Source: Mytilus trossulus
Lineage: Eukaryota; Mollusca; Bivalvia; Mytilida; Mytilidae
Reading direction: 5' to 3'
Length of the DNA: 64,000 nt
NCBI RefSeq assembly: GCF_036588685.1
Contig: NC_086383.1
Coordinates: 49,558,448-49,622,447, forward strand
A program made the translations under genes and the position numbers. Positions within the stretch are counted from its first letter, which is position 1. Every line of letters begins with the position of its first letter. Of this stretch, positions 33,475 to 45,256 are shown piece after piece. The notes under the pieces are model-generated. The model was not told where the DNA came from and did not search any database. It saw only the letters and a program-made list of their open reading frames with translations.

Positions 33475-34898
33475 GGCAGTGGCTATTTGACCGGCACCGG
33501 CTAAATAGCAAATTTGCTATTTAGCCGGCACTGAACAAAACTGTTCATTGATGTGATTAGTAGAGAATACATAAGCTTATATAATTATAAATGATTTATC
33601 ACAATATCAAGCATTAAAAATACACCGAGTTCAGTAAAAAAAAAAATCGAATATAATTTATAACTTTATAATATTAATTAAAAGCATGAAAACACATTTG
33701 TATATATACATTTTTAAATATATTTTTTTTCTAAAATATTTATATAAAAGTTGATTGCCAAATCTGTGTAAAATCTATGGTTTAAATATCCTGCCATGCT
33801 ATAAAAATATGTGAAACCATGTACATATTAAAAAAGACAATATTAAAAGTTGTTTGCTATGAATTTCAAAAGGACACATGTACATGATTTAACATCTGCA
33901 ATTGTTACAAAACCAATTCTTTGCCTTTGAACGGTTGTTTTAATCTAGCACAAGATAAATGTTGCCACTCCAAACAGGAACTACACATTACACTGGCTTC
34001 CTTTAGATCTGTATCATATGTGCATAGGGTTCTTTTATTTCTCTTTATGTACGCTCTTAATAGCTTCCCATGCATCTTTTTGACAATAATTTTTATTAAA
34101 TCAATGTTTACAATTAAGTCCAAACAAGAGGTAGTTTAAAGTTCAGGTTTTGCTCCAACTTGATCCTCAGTTATAAAATGTTGTTATTAGCAAAAGATTT
34201 TGCTAAATCGCTTCCAACAAACCAGTTTAATCATGAAAAGAAATCCGATTTTTTTGGAACTTTTCTTATGAAATGGTCCACAATTGCTTTTTCAGGTACT
34301 CTTTTTTTAAAAACTGATGACAGTTTGTTGTAGTTGTCCATATAATTTCTCTATCACCACTCTCTTTCTGCTCCAGTTTTACTTCAGACCTTAGTAAAAA
34401 CTGTTTCATGATATATGCCCAATCATATGGTGTCACCAACTTTTGATATTTATATTCAGGTGAATCATTCGAGAATGCTGAAACAGTCCTCTTTTGAAAT
34501 ATACCACTAGTTTTTAGGTCTCGTTCTGTTCGCCAAGAAATTAAGGCAATCAAAAAATGTTCAGCTAAATAAAAACAGATTTATAAATATTTTAGAAAAA
34601 CATACATTTAGTAATGATATGTGTTTTCATGCTTTTAATTGATATTATAAAGTTATAAACTATTTATTTATGAACATCTTCAATAAATCTTTTTTTTTTT
34701 ATTGTACTCCGTGTATTTTCAATGCTTGAAATTGTGATAAAATGATTTTATATTATCATAAAGCTTTTTTGTTCTCTACTAATCACATCAACGAACAGTT
34801 TTATTCAGTGCCGGCTAAATAGCAAATTTGCTATTTTGCCGGTGCCGGTCAAATAGCAAATTTGCTATTTAGCCGGTGCCGGTCAAATAGCCACTGCC
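33475..34898 (-). mobile_element. 1424-bp MULE-like DNA transposon remnant
   Basis: Terminal inverted repeats run about 33,475-33,700 and 34,616-34,898, starting ggcagtggctatttgaccgg. They match after reverse complement through ttataactttataatat and aaaagcatgaaaacaca. They contain a perfect 28-bp palindrome (ggctaaatagcaaa and its complement), once on the left and in two tandem forms on the right. The element is flanked by perfect 9-bp target duplications CGAAAATAA at 33,466-33,474 and 34,899-34,907. Minus-strand frames at 34,553-34,266 and 34,123-33,905 are transposon-derived. The latter has CSSCLEWQHLSC, a PHD-like Cys/His pattern. Long inverted repeats plus a 9-bp duplication are typical of Mutator-like elements; no complete transposase is present. 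Confidence 0.88.
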
Positions 34899-34907
34899 CG
34901 AAAATAA

Positions 34908-35290
34908 ACTGATGGGCTTTGCTCAGTTGTTAATTTCTGTGTCATTTTAGTCTCTTGTGGACAGTTGTCTCATTTGGGAATCATACCATATCTTCTTTTT
35001 TTATATTGACAACGCCATGACAAGAAAAAAGACCAAAATAAAACCACAGTACACAGAACACAATATAGAAAACTTTAGACTGAGCAACACGAAAACCGGG
35101 GGTTAACTCAGGTTCTCCGAAAGGGTAAGCATATCCTGTTTCACATGTGGCACCCATCGTGTTGCTCATGTGGGTACAAACCGGTGATAAGTATGAAGTA
35201 TGATTCGTTAGGTCACCTTAAGGGAAAAGAGGACGCGATTGTAGAAACGACTCGTGATGGCGTCCTTAGAATTAACGGGGTATGATTTCA
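34908..35290 (-). mobile_element. 'gatgtggtatga' repeat joined to a retroelement 3' tail (reversed)
   Basis: Plus-strand order is the reversed 'gatgtggtatga' repeat (34,908-35,003), then caacgccatgacaagaaaaa, gagcaacacgaaaacc, aagggtaagcatatcctgtt and tcgtgatggcgtcc. Read on the minus strand it is tail, then attgtcaatata-type junction, then repeat, as at 30,190-30,650. Confidence 0.6.
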
Positions 35291-35459
35291 AATCACAACT
35301 TGGAGATCATATAATTCAATTGGAAGTTATATTCTACATGAGTTTATTTTTGTTGTTTGCTTTCAATATTTGGTATTTTGACATATGTCTTATCCTTATT
35401 ATTATTTATGTTATTGTGACCAATACACATCTTTAGAAGATTTAGATGTTGTGCTTGTT

Positions 35460-35770
35460 GTCAAAAGAGGGGCGAAAGATATCAGACGGAAGTCAAACTC
35501 ATAGATCAGAAATAAACTGACAACGCCATGGCTAACAAAGAAAAGAGAAACAGACATATAATAGTACACAATACACAACATCGAAAACAAGACTAACAAC
35601 ACGAACCCCACCAAAAACTTGGGTGATCTCAGGTGCTCCAGAAGGGTCAGCAGATTCTTCTCTACATATAGCACCGTCGTGTTGCTCATATTATTACAAA
35701 CTAGGTAAATAGTCTAATTTGGTGGGTCACATTGGCAATTGTTTTTTGCAATTTAGTGTAGGAAAAAAAA
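35460..35770 (-). mobile_element. retroelement 3' tail
   Basis: aagaggggcgaaagatatca, gtcaaactcatagatc, caacgccatggctaac and ccaaaaacttgggtgatctc, ending tggtgggtcacatt. It is homologous to the non-coding tail of the copy at 48,595-49,190. The 92-codon minus frame here is repeat-derived. Confidence 0.65.
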
Positions 35771-36030
35771 GTTGAAAGTGATTTTCTACAGAGTTTAGCA
35801 AAATCCAAAATCCCATGAACTACCAGTGCCGCAAAGTGTGACACCAAATAATACAAAATCAGGAATTCATGTAAACGGTTACTCTAGTATCATTTTATGT
35901 AGTTTGTTCTAGTTTATTTGAAACGTGACCAATCAAAGCACTTTATGTACGTTATTTTAGTTAGACGAAAAACGGATCGCCAACGCAAAATCATATGGTA
36001 CTTCACATTTTAACTTATGGCCAGTTGAGT
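35771..36030. other. no gene recognised
   Basis: Short AT-rich interval between repeats. Confidence 0.4.
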
Positions 36031-36036
36031 ACAATA

Positions 36037-36780
36037 AACTGATCATAGATATCAGGACTAAATTTTGTATGTACGCCAGACGCGCGTTTCGTCTACAAAA
36101 AAAACTCATCAGTGACGTTCGAATCCAAAAAAGTTAAAAAAGCCAAATAAGTACAACGTTGAAGAGCATTGAGGACCAAAATTCTGTAAAAATTTGCCAA
36201 ATACAGCTAAGGTAATCTATGAATCAAATGTTTATTTATGAATATAACCATATCAATGATAATTCTTGTCAGCACAAAAAGTGCTGAATACTGGGCTGGT
36301 GCTACCCTCAGGGAAATAAATATCCACCAAAAGTGGCATCGACCCAGTGGTTGTAAATAAACTCATCATAGATACCAGGTCTAAATTGTGTATGTACGCC
36401 AGACGCGCGTTTCGTCTTTAAAAAAGACTCATCAGTGTCGCTCGAATCCAAAAAAGTTAAAAAGGCCAAATAAAGTAAGAAGTTGAAGAGCATTGAGGTC
36501 TAAAAAAATCCTTAAAGTTTTGCCAAATCTAGCTAAGGTTATATATGTCTGAGGTAGAAAAGCCCTAGTATTTCAAAAATTCTAAATTTTGTAAACAGTT
36601 AATTTATAAATATAACCATATCAATGATAATTCTTGTCAGCACAAAAAGTGCTGACTACTGGGCTGGTTATACCCTCGGGGAAATAAATCTCCACCAGCA
36701 ATGCCATCGACCCAGTGGTTGTAAATAAACTCATCATAGATACCAGGACTAAATTGTGTATGTACGCCAGACGCAACTCA
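36037..36780 (+). repeat. tandem copies of the 'tacgccagacgcgcg' repeat
   Basis: Three successive starts at about 36,041, 36,364 and 36,731 (catagataccaggactaaat then gtatgtacgccagacgc), giving spacings of about 323 and 367 bp. Each full unit ends with ctgggctggt, cctcagggaaataaat and gcatcgacccagtggttgt. The third is truncated after ~45 bp. Confidence 0.85.
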
Positions 36781-37665
36781 ATTGAGATGACAATTAAAAC
36801 AGCCTCTGAACAGAATCACTTATAAACCAGCTAAAACTATATTTTGGTCGTCTCATACAAGATAAAGTTTCAGCCTTGGCAAATAGGCACATGTGGTAAT
36901 TTTTTAAATGTGAAAATTGATATTGAAAAAGAAAGACTCGGTTCAGACCAAATGGACTTTCAAGATTTATAAGTCAAAGAATCACTGACAGCGACATGGT
37001 ACAAAAACAGACACACACAAGTCACTACAGAGAAAACTAATGACTGAGCGAAGCAAACCCCGTCAAAAACAGGGTTTGATCTCAGATACTCCAGAAGGCC
37101 ACAAGGGTCAAAATGTTAAAATTACGTACAAAACTGAGAGAGAAAAACCTGACAAAATAGCCTCATTTTGAGAAACGTCATTAATATTAAGATATGACGA
37201 AAGTCTTTGCCCAAAAGAGATGTTATCCTAAAAGATCAATTTTACGAAAGTGTTAGAATAAATAAAATAAAGAGAAAGTTCATATCTATTTTGTAAATAG
37301 ATGTACTTTAGTATGTAAATTAGATATGTGTCATTGTATTCAATGTCGGTATGTTTATAATGTCATAATTGAATCATAAGTGAGTTTTCTGCAATGAGGT
37401 GTCCAGATTAAATAACCCTGCAAATTTATCAATACAATTAACACAACTTTGAAAGTTTGTATTATTTCAGCAATTTTAGAGACCAAATAATTGTTCTTAG
37501 CATGCCTCATCCTTTTGGATGTGTTTTAGTTAATTGCTTTCAGAGAAAATATTAAACGTGTTTTTACTTTAACGTGCTGTTAAATGTTCACTTCGCTAAC
37601 GGCTCTTCGTTTGAGATCTGTGTTTCGTAAGTTTGCTGTCTAATAAACGTAAATATATATATATA
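36781..37665. other. no gene recognised
   Basis: AT-rich. Contains degenerate retroelement-tail similarity near 37,000-37,110 (acatggtacaaaaacagaca, ctcagatactccagaagg). No exon seen. Confidence 0.4.
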
Positions 37666-37770
37666 AAAAAAAAAAAAGAAGAAGGTGAGGTATGATTGCA
37701 AATGAGACAACTGTCCACAAGAGACCAAAATGACACAGACATTAACGACTATAGGTCACCGTACATTCAT
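37653..37770 (+). repeat. (TA)n/A-run followed by a 'gatgtggtatga' repeat
   Basis: A tatatata stretch and a 13-A run precede ggtatgattgcaaatgagac and aactgtccacaagagaccaa. Confidence 0.7.
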
Positions 37771-38094
37771 ATTCGTTTTTTTTTCAGCATCATTGCAGAC
37801 TAACATGCCATTCGATCAACATGAATTTGGATATGCGTGTCAAAATCCCAATACAGTTTACAGATAAACCTTCAAGTTCAAGTAATCAATAAAATGGCGA
37901 ATTGGAAAAAAGAATTGCCACAAAGTATGCCATATATATATTATGTTGCCATAATTGTCGTCGGCAGAAAGAAAAAAGACGTTTCAAAGAATCTAAACAA
38001 TTTAGGGTCCAGACAATGCAGCCCACACTGAATATCTATAGATTTAAGCATGTTGTTTTTTTGTCTTTTTTTTTTAATTCGAGATGCATTCAAG

Positions 38095-38175
38095 AAAATT
38101 GAGAATGTAAATTGGGAATGTGTCAAAGAGACAACAACCCGACCATAGACCAGACAACAGCCTAAGGCCATCAGT
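38095..38175 (+). repeat. 'gggaatgtgtcaaagagaca' dispersed repeat, partial
   Basis: Contains aattgggaatgtgtcaaaga and gacaacaacccgaccataga, followed by cagacaacagcctaaggcc. Confidence 0.7.
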
Positions 38176-38689
38176 GGTTTTGTTAGAAACGAGAAAAGAC
38201 TGTATGAAACTTTTTGATTTAAACAATTGGATACTGTGGCAGAATTTTTCATTTTCAAGTCACATTTAAGGTGATATGAATTATACGTCTATAAGAATTC
38301 ACGACACAAAGCAGAGGTAAAAATTTACGTTTATTAAACTTAACACATTTCTTTTATGGCAAATACAATTCTATAGCATAATGGTTTCAGTTTTAAATAT
38401 CAATATAAAATTTACCAATAACGTTTCTATTTGCCTTGGTGTTCGGTATTTTAGTTATACTTTTTTGCTCATATATTTAAAGGTATGGTTAAGCATGGCA
38501 GAAATTATGTTATTGAAATATTCTTGAATATCAATGGGAAAAGTTACTTCTATCATTTTTTGATTGTCGAACATTTTCTTGTTTAACAACTGAATATGTC
38601 CTTCTATCCACTTAACTCACAGGCACTTGTCTCAATTTCCCCCCTATTTATACCTTGATATAACAGAGTACATAAGAGTAGACGAGTCC

Positions 38690-38870
38690 GACAGATATCA
38701 ATCTATATGTCTGTAGGACTAAGCTACCTCGAAAGGAGGGTAGTATACCTTTCCTTGTAATGACTTCACGGTTCAGCTAGCAAGCAAGCTAGTTAACAAA
38801 GATATTACCCTTGATTACACACTCAATGGAATCGGTTGTAAATACTTATACATGGTGGTACCTTCTACAT
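38690..38870 (+). repeat. 'cggttcagctagcaagcaag' repeat, fourth copy
   Basis: ttcacggttcagctagcaag at 38,765, then aacaaagatattaccc and aatcggttgtaaat. It also shares the upstream aaggagggtagtatacc with the 27.7-kb copy. Confidence 0.65.
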
Positions 38871-39071
38871 CGATCAGAATTAGGTAATACATAAATCTGT
38901 GACATTTGACTTCAGCATGTTCAGTTGACACCTTGTGTTGTGTATACATTTGTTTTTACGTGCTTTCCTTTCCCTTGTCGTGTAACTGTTGATTCAACTC
39001 GATAGCATTCTGTCTCTCTAATTTTAGCTTTCCGTTGAGCACCGCTGACACAGTCTCCTTTCGACTGTAGT

Positions 39072-39290
39072 AAAATTAAGAATGGAAATGGGGAATGTGT
39101 CAAAGCTACAACAACTCGACCATAGAGCAGACATACAACCGAAGGTCACCAATGGGTCTTCAATGAAGCGAGAAACTCCCGCATCCGGAGGCGTCCTTCA
39201 GCTGGCCCCTAAACAAATATGTATACTGGACGTCATACATAACTTCGAATTATACACAAAATACTAAAATTAAAAAGTATTTAACTAGTT
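39072..39290 (+). repeat. 'gggaatgtgtcaaagctaca' dispersed repeat, longer copy
   Basis: Includes ctcgaccatagagcagacat, ggtcttcaatgaagcgagaa, cggaggcgtccttcagctgg and cccctaaacaaatatg. The 61-codon frame here is repeat-derived. Confidence 0.75.
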
Positions 39291-39639
39291 ATTTACCTAC
39301 TCACCTTGTACTTTCGGTTATGACATATTTTTTCCAATTGAATATGTTTATAAGTATCGATCTAAAATTCAACTTTCTGATATTGTTAGGTTTTTAAATG
39401 TAACTATCGAATATTTCATGATATCTTTAGACGGATGATTGAGTTTTTACCGTTACATCCGGGCAAACGAAAACCATTGAAGTACACAATCTAATTAAAG
39501 ATGAAAAATTAATGTGTTTAATTCTAGTATCATTATTTTGTTCATCGAGTCTTACGAATAAAAGTTTTGCAGCAACAAGAGGCCAGATAAGTCAAAAATT
39601 CAAACCAAAACGAAAAGTAAATCTTCGTCAAGTTCGTGT

Positions 39640-39930
39640 GGTGTAGGTATAAAAGAGAGGCGAAAGATACCAGAGGAACAGTCAAACTCATAAATCGAAA
39701 ATAAACTGACCACGCCATGGCTAAAAACGAAAACAGACAAATAATAGTACACAAAAAACAACATAGAAAACAAAAGACTGAGCAACACGAACCCCACCAA
39801 AAATTTGGATGATCTCGGGTGCTCCGGAAGGGTAATTAAGCAGTCCTACTCCACAAGGTTGATTACGTTGGCAATCGCAATCTGATGAAGTACAGATACT
39901 CGGTGTGTCCACGCTTTGCTCACAAGGATC
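39640..39930 (-). mobile_element. retroelement 3' tail
   Basis: aagagaggcgaaagatacca, acagtcaaactcataaatcg, cacgccatggctaaaaacga and accccaccaaaaatttgg. Same family as 35,460-35,770. Three overlapping small minus frames here are not genes. Confidence 0.65.
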
Positions 39931-40094
39931 TGAATTCGCTCAATTCTATACTTTCTGTTTTAAAGATTCTGGCCGCTTTGCCGGATTTTGTCGTAATGAT
40001 ACACACCTTCAAAAATTTTAATGGCAGCAAATTGATTGACTGATATAAAAATTACCAGAACAGAAAATAGAACCAGGTGTTTTCAGAGGCAACA

Positions 40095-40155
40095 ATTTTC
40101 CTTTTTTTTTCTGTTGCGGCAATCAGATTGCCGCAACAGAAAAAAAAAGGAAAAT
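40095..40155. repeat. perfect palindrome, 30-bp arms, 1-base centre
   Basis: Arms 40,095-40,124 and 40,126-40,155 are exact reverse complements around A at 40,125. The core is ctgttgcggcaatc/gattgccgcaacag, extended by T9/A9 and attttcc/ggaaaat. Confidence 0.95.
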
Positions 40156-40444
40156 CGTACTTTGAAGATTTTACAAGCTCTCTTTATACGTTTAAGAAAT
40201 AGTAATATTAAAAATTCATGAATTAAACTACTAGTATATCCAAAATAACAAATAATTCCACATATGCATAAGTCCACATATGCATGATATACGGTCAGCT
40301 TTATTTATAACATTTTTTTAAAGAATCTTGATTTGAGATTCACTAGTTAACAAAAGTAACAATACACAAGCTTGAAGTCCAATTTATCATATAATATATA
40401 GGAAATTTTGTTTAATTATCAATTTGCACAGCAACCGCATATGA

Positions 40445-41353
40445 TGAAATAATGGCTATTTTCCGTCCCCGACACCAGCAAATTATCTATTTTGCAGGCG
40501 CTGATTAAATTAAAAATATCTTAATTCAAGTCGGCAAAATAGCCCATTTCTATAAAAATGGCTATTTTACCGCTATTTTACCGACAACAGTTCATAGTAT
40601 AATGAATGTGTTGCCCGAATGCTCATTTGCTGGAACATATATATGATATGTTATTTTGTTTGCAATTGGTAAGCAGAAGCCAAGTTAATAACTATTTCGT
40701 TTACACATATTCAGATATGTATGCCCAAATCAAGTAACTGACTATTATTTCAAAAGCAAGTTTCATTTAAACATTTTGAATTTTTGATGCTATATATATG
40801 TGATTGACTTCGTTATATTGTATAATGTTTAATTAAATTCATTATGCTATAAGATTTTTACTTTTATCATTGTTTTTTATAACACACAGTTAAAAAATAA
40901 AACAAATTATTCTTGTGCAAACATGTAGCATTAGACTGTCACTGACTGATTTAAGAAATAACTTCAACTGCATATGATTTCATTGCAAGCAAATGGTTGC
41001 TCAATATTATTATTAATTTTTTTTAATAAATTCTTAAAAGTTATTTATACTTTGAGTGATCAATTTTTTGGAACGATCATATGTGTCTCAACTATTGCTA
41101 GCTTTTTCTTATGTTTCTACGGGTATAACCGTAATTATTTGAATCTGTTAGTATGTTGACAGTGCCCACATTTTCATGGTACTTTTCAAAAGTAAATATT
41201 TAATTTCACTCTTTATACAAATTAACTCGCAAAATAACACATTCACTATGTTGTTGGTGTCGGTATCATAGCTATTTCTATATAAATGGGATATTTTGCT
41301 GACTTGAACAAATATATTTAAATCATAACCGACAAAATAGCCACTGCCCTATA
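40445..41353. mobile_element. decayed DNA transposon with 'ggctattttg' inverted ends
   Basis: The left end (about 40,445-40,620) and right end (about 41,215-41,353) match in inverted orientation. Shared segments are ggctatttt, ttcaagtcggcaaaatagcc and catttctata, plus tcatagtataatgaatgtgtt against its complement. The right edge (aatagccactgcc) ends like the 33,475-34,898 element. No target duplication could be found. The interior is AT-rich, with no recognisable ORF. Confidence 0.55.
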
Positions 41354-42146
41354 TAAAGTCTGAAAGATTCTGACCAAATTTTTGTTATAGCCATAAGGGG
41401 TCAAATTTATTTGCAAACTATTATGCAAATATGTATATTTTATCTGTGTACGTTGTTTTGTTTAACGCCAATTTGCCCAGGTTAGAATTTTTTATCTGTT
41501 TTTTCCTTGTTAAATCTTATTTGTTACTGACATGAAACAGTGTAATTTATGATATAGGCACAGCAAGGACAAACTATGCAATAAAGTATCCCTTTTCGCA
41601 CATGCGCATTAAACTCCAAAAATGGCGGATGAATTGAACAGGTAGAATGACACTGAAACCAAACAAAGTTATTTAATCACACATATTATTAATTGTCAAG
41701 TTAAATCATCTTCCCATTGAACACTCTCAGATTAAACTATACGAATCTGTATCTATATTCAATGTTTTATTCTTATAGATAGTGAATAAGAGTTGTGTTT
41801 TACACCCGAGACAAAACTTGTTGGAACAGACACATTTTATATGTCAACATATTCATTTGTAGGTTATGATTTATAAACTAAAGGGATTGGAATATTCCTT
41901 CTTTTATGATGTGTTCATTAGTGGTTAGGGTAAAGGACATTTGTAGTTCTGGTTATATTGGGACGGGTGCTTTGTTAGGAATAAACGTATTTACACTTTT
42001 GGTATTTAGCTGAATTTTGGCTCAAGATGCCTTTAAATATGCGCCCTATGACCTTTCTGATGTCAAGCAACAATCTCTTTTTAATTGTGAAGTCAATTTT
42101 AAATGTTACAGGAACTTTTTACGTAATGGCATGATACTAGTAGTAC

Positions 42147-43024
42147 GGTAACAAGACAAATCGGCACCCAGACAAATCGGCACCCAAGTCCGAAGACATT
42201 TCGGCATCCATTTCGGACATTTCGGTATCCGCACAAATCGGCACCAAGACAGTCTGGCACCTCGTTTTTAAAAATAGATTTATTATCAAAAATTAAAGAA
42301 TTGTTGCATAGATATTATAATTTGTATATAAAATATGCATTACAAAAAGAATAATCATCATTTAATTAAGCTCTTAAAGATTATGTACGAAAAAACATAA
42401 TTTAACTCCTCAATAGAGATCAAAAGTGTATAGCTTGTGTTTGCAGCTTGTGTTCTCGTCTGTTAAGACAACACAATACTTAAAACAATATTTTAGTGTT
42501 TTAATATTAAAAGCCTTAAACATAACAGTGTGTGCAAGCCATAATGAGTAAATACCTAGAAACGTATAAAAGGTCAACACTTCTGGGATGCTCTTTCTAA
42601 CACAATGTCAGACGACAGTTGTATACAGTGCCAAAATGTTGTGCGCCCTAGACAAGAAGCTTTGCAATGTGATGGGTGTCAAAAGTGGCAAAAAAAAACA
42701 TATTCAAAGAAACAATGTACAATATTGACAATAATGTTATAAATAGTGCAGGAGACAAATAAATAACACTCAAACATAATTGCTGAACACGCAAAATGCC
42801 CTCATCCATAAACAGTGCCAGGAAAATTTAATTTTTGGTTCACTATATATAGATCAAAGATATATATAATTTATAAGGTGCCGATTCATCTATGATAGGT
42901 GCCGATTTGTCTAGGTGCCGATTTGTCTGGATGCCGATTTGTCTTTCACGGGTGCCGATTTGTCTATGGTAGGTGCCGATTTGTCCGGGTACCGATTTGT
43001 CTTTGTGCCGAACTGTCTAGAATT
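42147..43024 (+). mobile_element. 878-bp MULE-like element with 'gacaaatcggcacc' ends
   Basis: Both ends are inverted arrays of a short motif. On the left, gacaaatcggcacc recurs with variants over 42,147-42,262. On the right, ggtgccgatttgtc recurs over about 42,879-43,020. The element lies between perfect 10-bp target duplications CTAGTAGTAC (42,137-42,146 and 43,025-43,034). The interior carries the start of a Cys-rich ORF. It is non-autonomous. Confidence 0.85.
42605..42742 (+). pseudogene. truncated N-terminus of a transposon zinc-finger ORF
   Basis: A 45-codon frame: MSDDSCIQCQNVVRPRQEA then LQCDGCQKWQKK. The pattern is C-x2-C-x12-C-x2-C-x2-W, as at the start of PHD/FLYWCH-like finger domains in mollusc MULE-type proteins. 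It loses the expected His/Cys after KWQ, next to an A8 run, and stops soon after. It lies wholly inside the 878-bp element. Confidence 0.6.
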
Positions 43025-43317
43025 CTAGTAGTACTACTTTGCATACAAGTGTAAATAAGAGTATAATGTATGGTATCCAAATTACACCGAGTACACAAAT
43101 TGCACCTATTTAACAAAAATAGCAGCAGAAATCTTACAATTTGTATTTTTATGATTTGATACTATGCAAGTCTTTCAACATCTATAGATAAACATATATT
43201 TAGATATATATACACAAAACAAAAAATTCACAGTATTTATCAACAGATGAAGTGTTTACTGAAAAAAGCTAAATGTACGGAAACTCTGCCATGCAACGTC
43301 ATCAAAACGTCATTTTT

Positions 43318-44599
43318 AGCTCACCTGGCCTGAAGGGCCAAGTGAGCTTTTCCCATCACTTGGCGTCCAGCGTCGTCGTCCGTCGTCGTTAGCTTTTACA
43401 AAAATCTTCTCCTCTGAAACTACTGGGCCAAATTAAACCAAACTTGGCCACAATCATTTTTGGGGTATCTAGTTTAAAAAATGTGTGGCGTGACCCGGTC
43501 AACCAATCAAGATGGCCGCCACGGCTAAAAATAGAACATAGGGGTAAAATGCAGTTTTTGGCTTATAACTCAAAAACCAAAGCATTTAGAGCAAATCTGA
43601 CAAGGGACATAATTGTTGATCAGGTCAAGATCTATCTGCCCTGAAATTTTCAGACGAATCGGACAACCCTTTGTTGGGTTGCTGCCCCTGAATTGGTAAT
43701 TTTAAGGAAATTTTGCTGTTTTTGGTTATTATCTTGAATATTATTATAGATAGAGATAAACTGTAAACAGCAATAATGTTCAGCAAAGTAAGATTAACAA
43801 ATAAGTCAACATTACCAGAATGGTCAGTTGACCCCTTTAGGAGTTATTGCCCTTTATAGTCAATTTTTAACCATTTTTTGGAAATCTTAGTTATCTTTTA
43901 CAAAAATCTTCTCCTCTGAAACTACTGAGCCAAATTAATCCAAACTTGGCAACAATCATCTTTGGGGTATCTAGTTTAAAAAATGTGTGGCATGACCCGG
44001 TCAACCAACCAAGATGGCCGCTACGGCTAAAAATAGAACATAGGGGTAAAATGCAGTTTTTGGCTTATAACTCAAAAACCAAAGCATTTAGAGCAAATCT
44101 GACATAGGGTATAATTGTTTATCAGGTCAAGATCTATCTGCCCTGAAATTTTCAGATGAATCGAACAACCCTTTGTTGGGTTGCTGCCCCTGAATTGGTA
44201 ATTTTAAGGAAATTTTGCTGTTTTTGGTTATTATCTTGAATATTATTATAGATAGAGATAAACTGTAAAAAGCAATAATGTTCAGCTAAGTAGGATTGAC
44301 AAATAAGTCAACATAACTGAAATGGTCAATTGACCCCCTTAGGAGTTATTGTCCTTTATAGTCAATTTTTAACACTTTTCATAAAATTTGTAAATTTTTA
44401 TTAACATTTTCCACTGAAACTACTGGGCCAAGTTCATTACAGATAGAGATAATTGTAAGCAGCCAGACTGTTTATTACAGTAAGATTTACAAACACATCA
44501 CCATCACCAAAACACAATTTTGTCATGAATCCATCTGCTTTCTTTGTTTAATATTCACATAAACCAAGGTGAGCGACACAGGCTCTTTAGAGCCTCTAG
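43318..44599 (+). mobile_element. hairpin-ended ~1.3-kb repeat, copy 3
   Basis: The 5' hairpin AGCTCAC...GTGAGCT has inner stem TGGCCT/GGGCCA (one T:G wobble), then a GTCGTCCGTCGTC run. Two ~490-base units follow, then GGTGAGC, the AGGCTC/GAGCCT hairpin (loop ttta) and CTAG. The left flank ends TTTTT and the right flank begins TTTT. The second unit has a stop where the first unit's 66-residue frame is open, which argues against coding. Confidence 0.88.
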
Positions 44600-45256
44600 T
44601 TTTAAAATCAGCAAATACACTAGCAGTAGCTTACAACAATCCATTTCTTAATAAATGAAGAGTAAGCATAGACTAATATCCAGTTGTTCGAAATATTTGA
44701 AGAAATTAAACAAAAGCTCTGCTATTTGACTTTTGATGATGATGATGCAAATTTAAGTATAGATGCAATTTGGGTACTCCTCATTTCAGAATCATTGATA
44801 GTTTGGAGATCAGTTCAGACCAATTTTCTATGATTCCATATGAATTCAAAATTAAATTGGTGAAAGCATATATAGTAAATAATGCATGTAAAGATACATC
44901 TTCAAAATAAACACATAATGAATTTTTTTGTCTGAAGCTTAAATAAGCATAGGTTAAAAAACTGTCAAAATAGGTGCACGTCTTCTAAAAGTAGTTGATT
45001 ATAAATAAAAGAAATTATTGTATTTTGTAAATTATAGTTGCATTTAAACCAAACACTGTAACAGACTGCTTAAAGTACATATGTATATGGATGCAGAGCT
45101 AAATTTATTTCAATCTGATATATATTAGACTTAAATAAAAAAAAAAATTCTGATGATGTATTTTTTTTGTAATGAAGGTTGGCTAAGTAAAGTTAATTTT
45201 TGGATGGCAGGACTTTATAAATTTATTCTTCAACTAATAAATTTTAATATTTTCAG
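44600..45256. other. region upstream of PASK
   Basis: AT-rich. It ends in the 3' splice site ttttcag at 45,250-45,256. The 5' untranslated exon and promoter of PASK were not identified. Confidence 0.45.
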
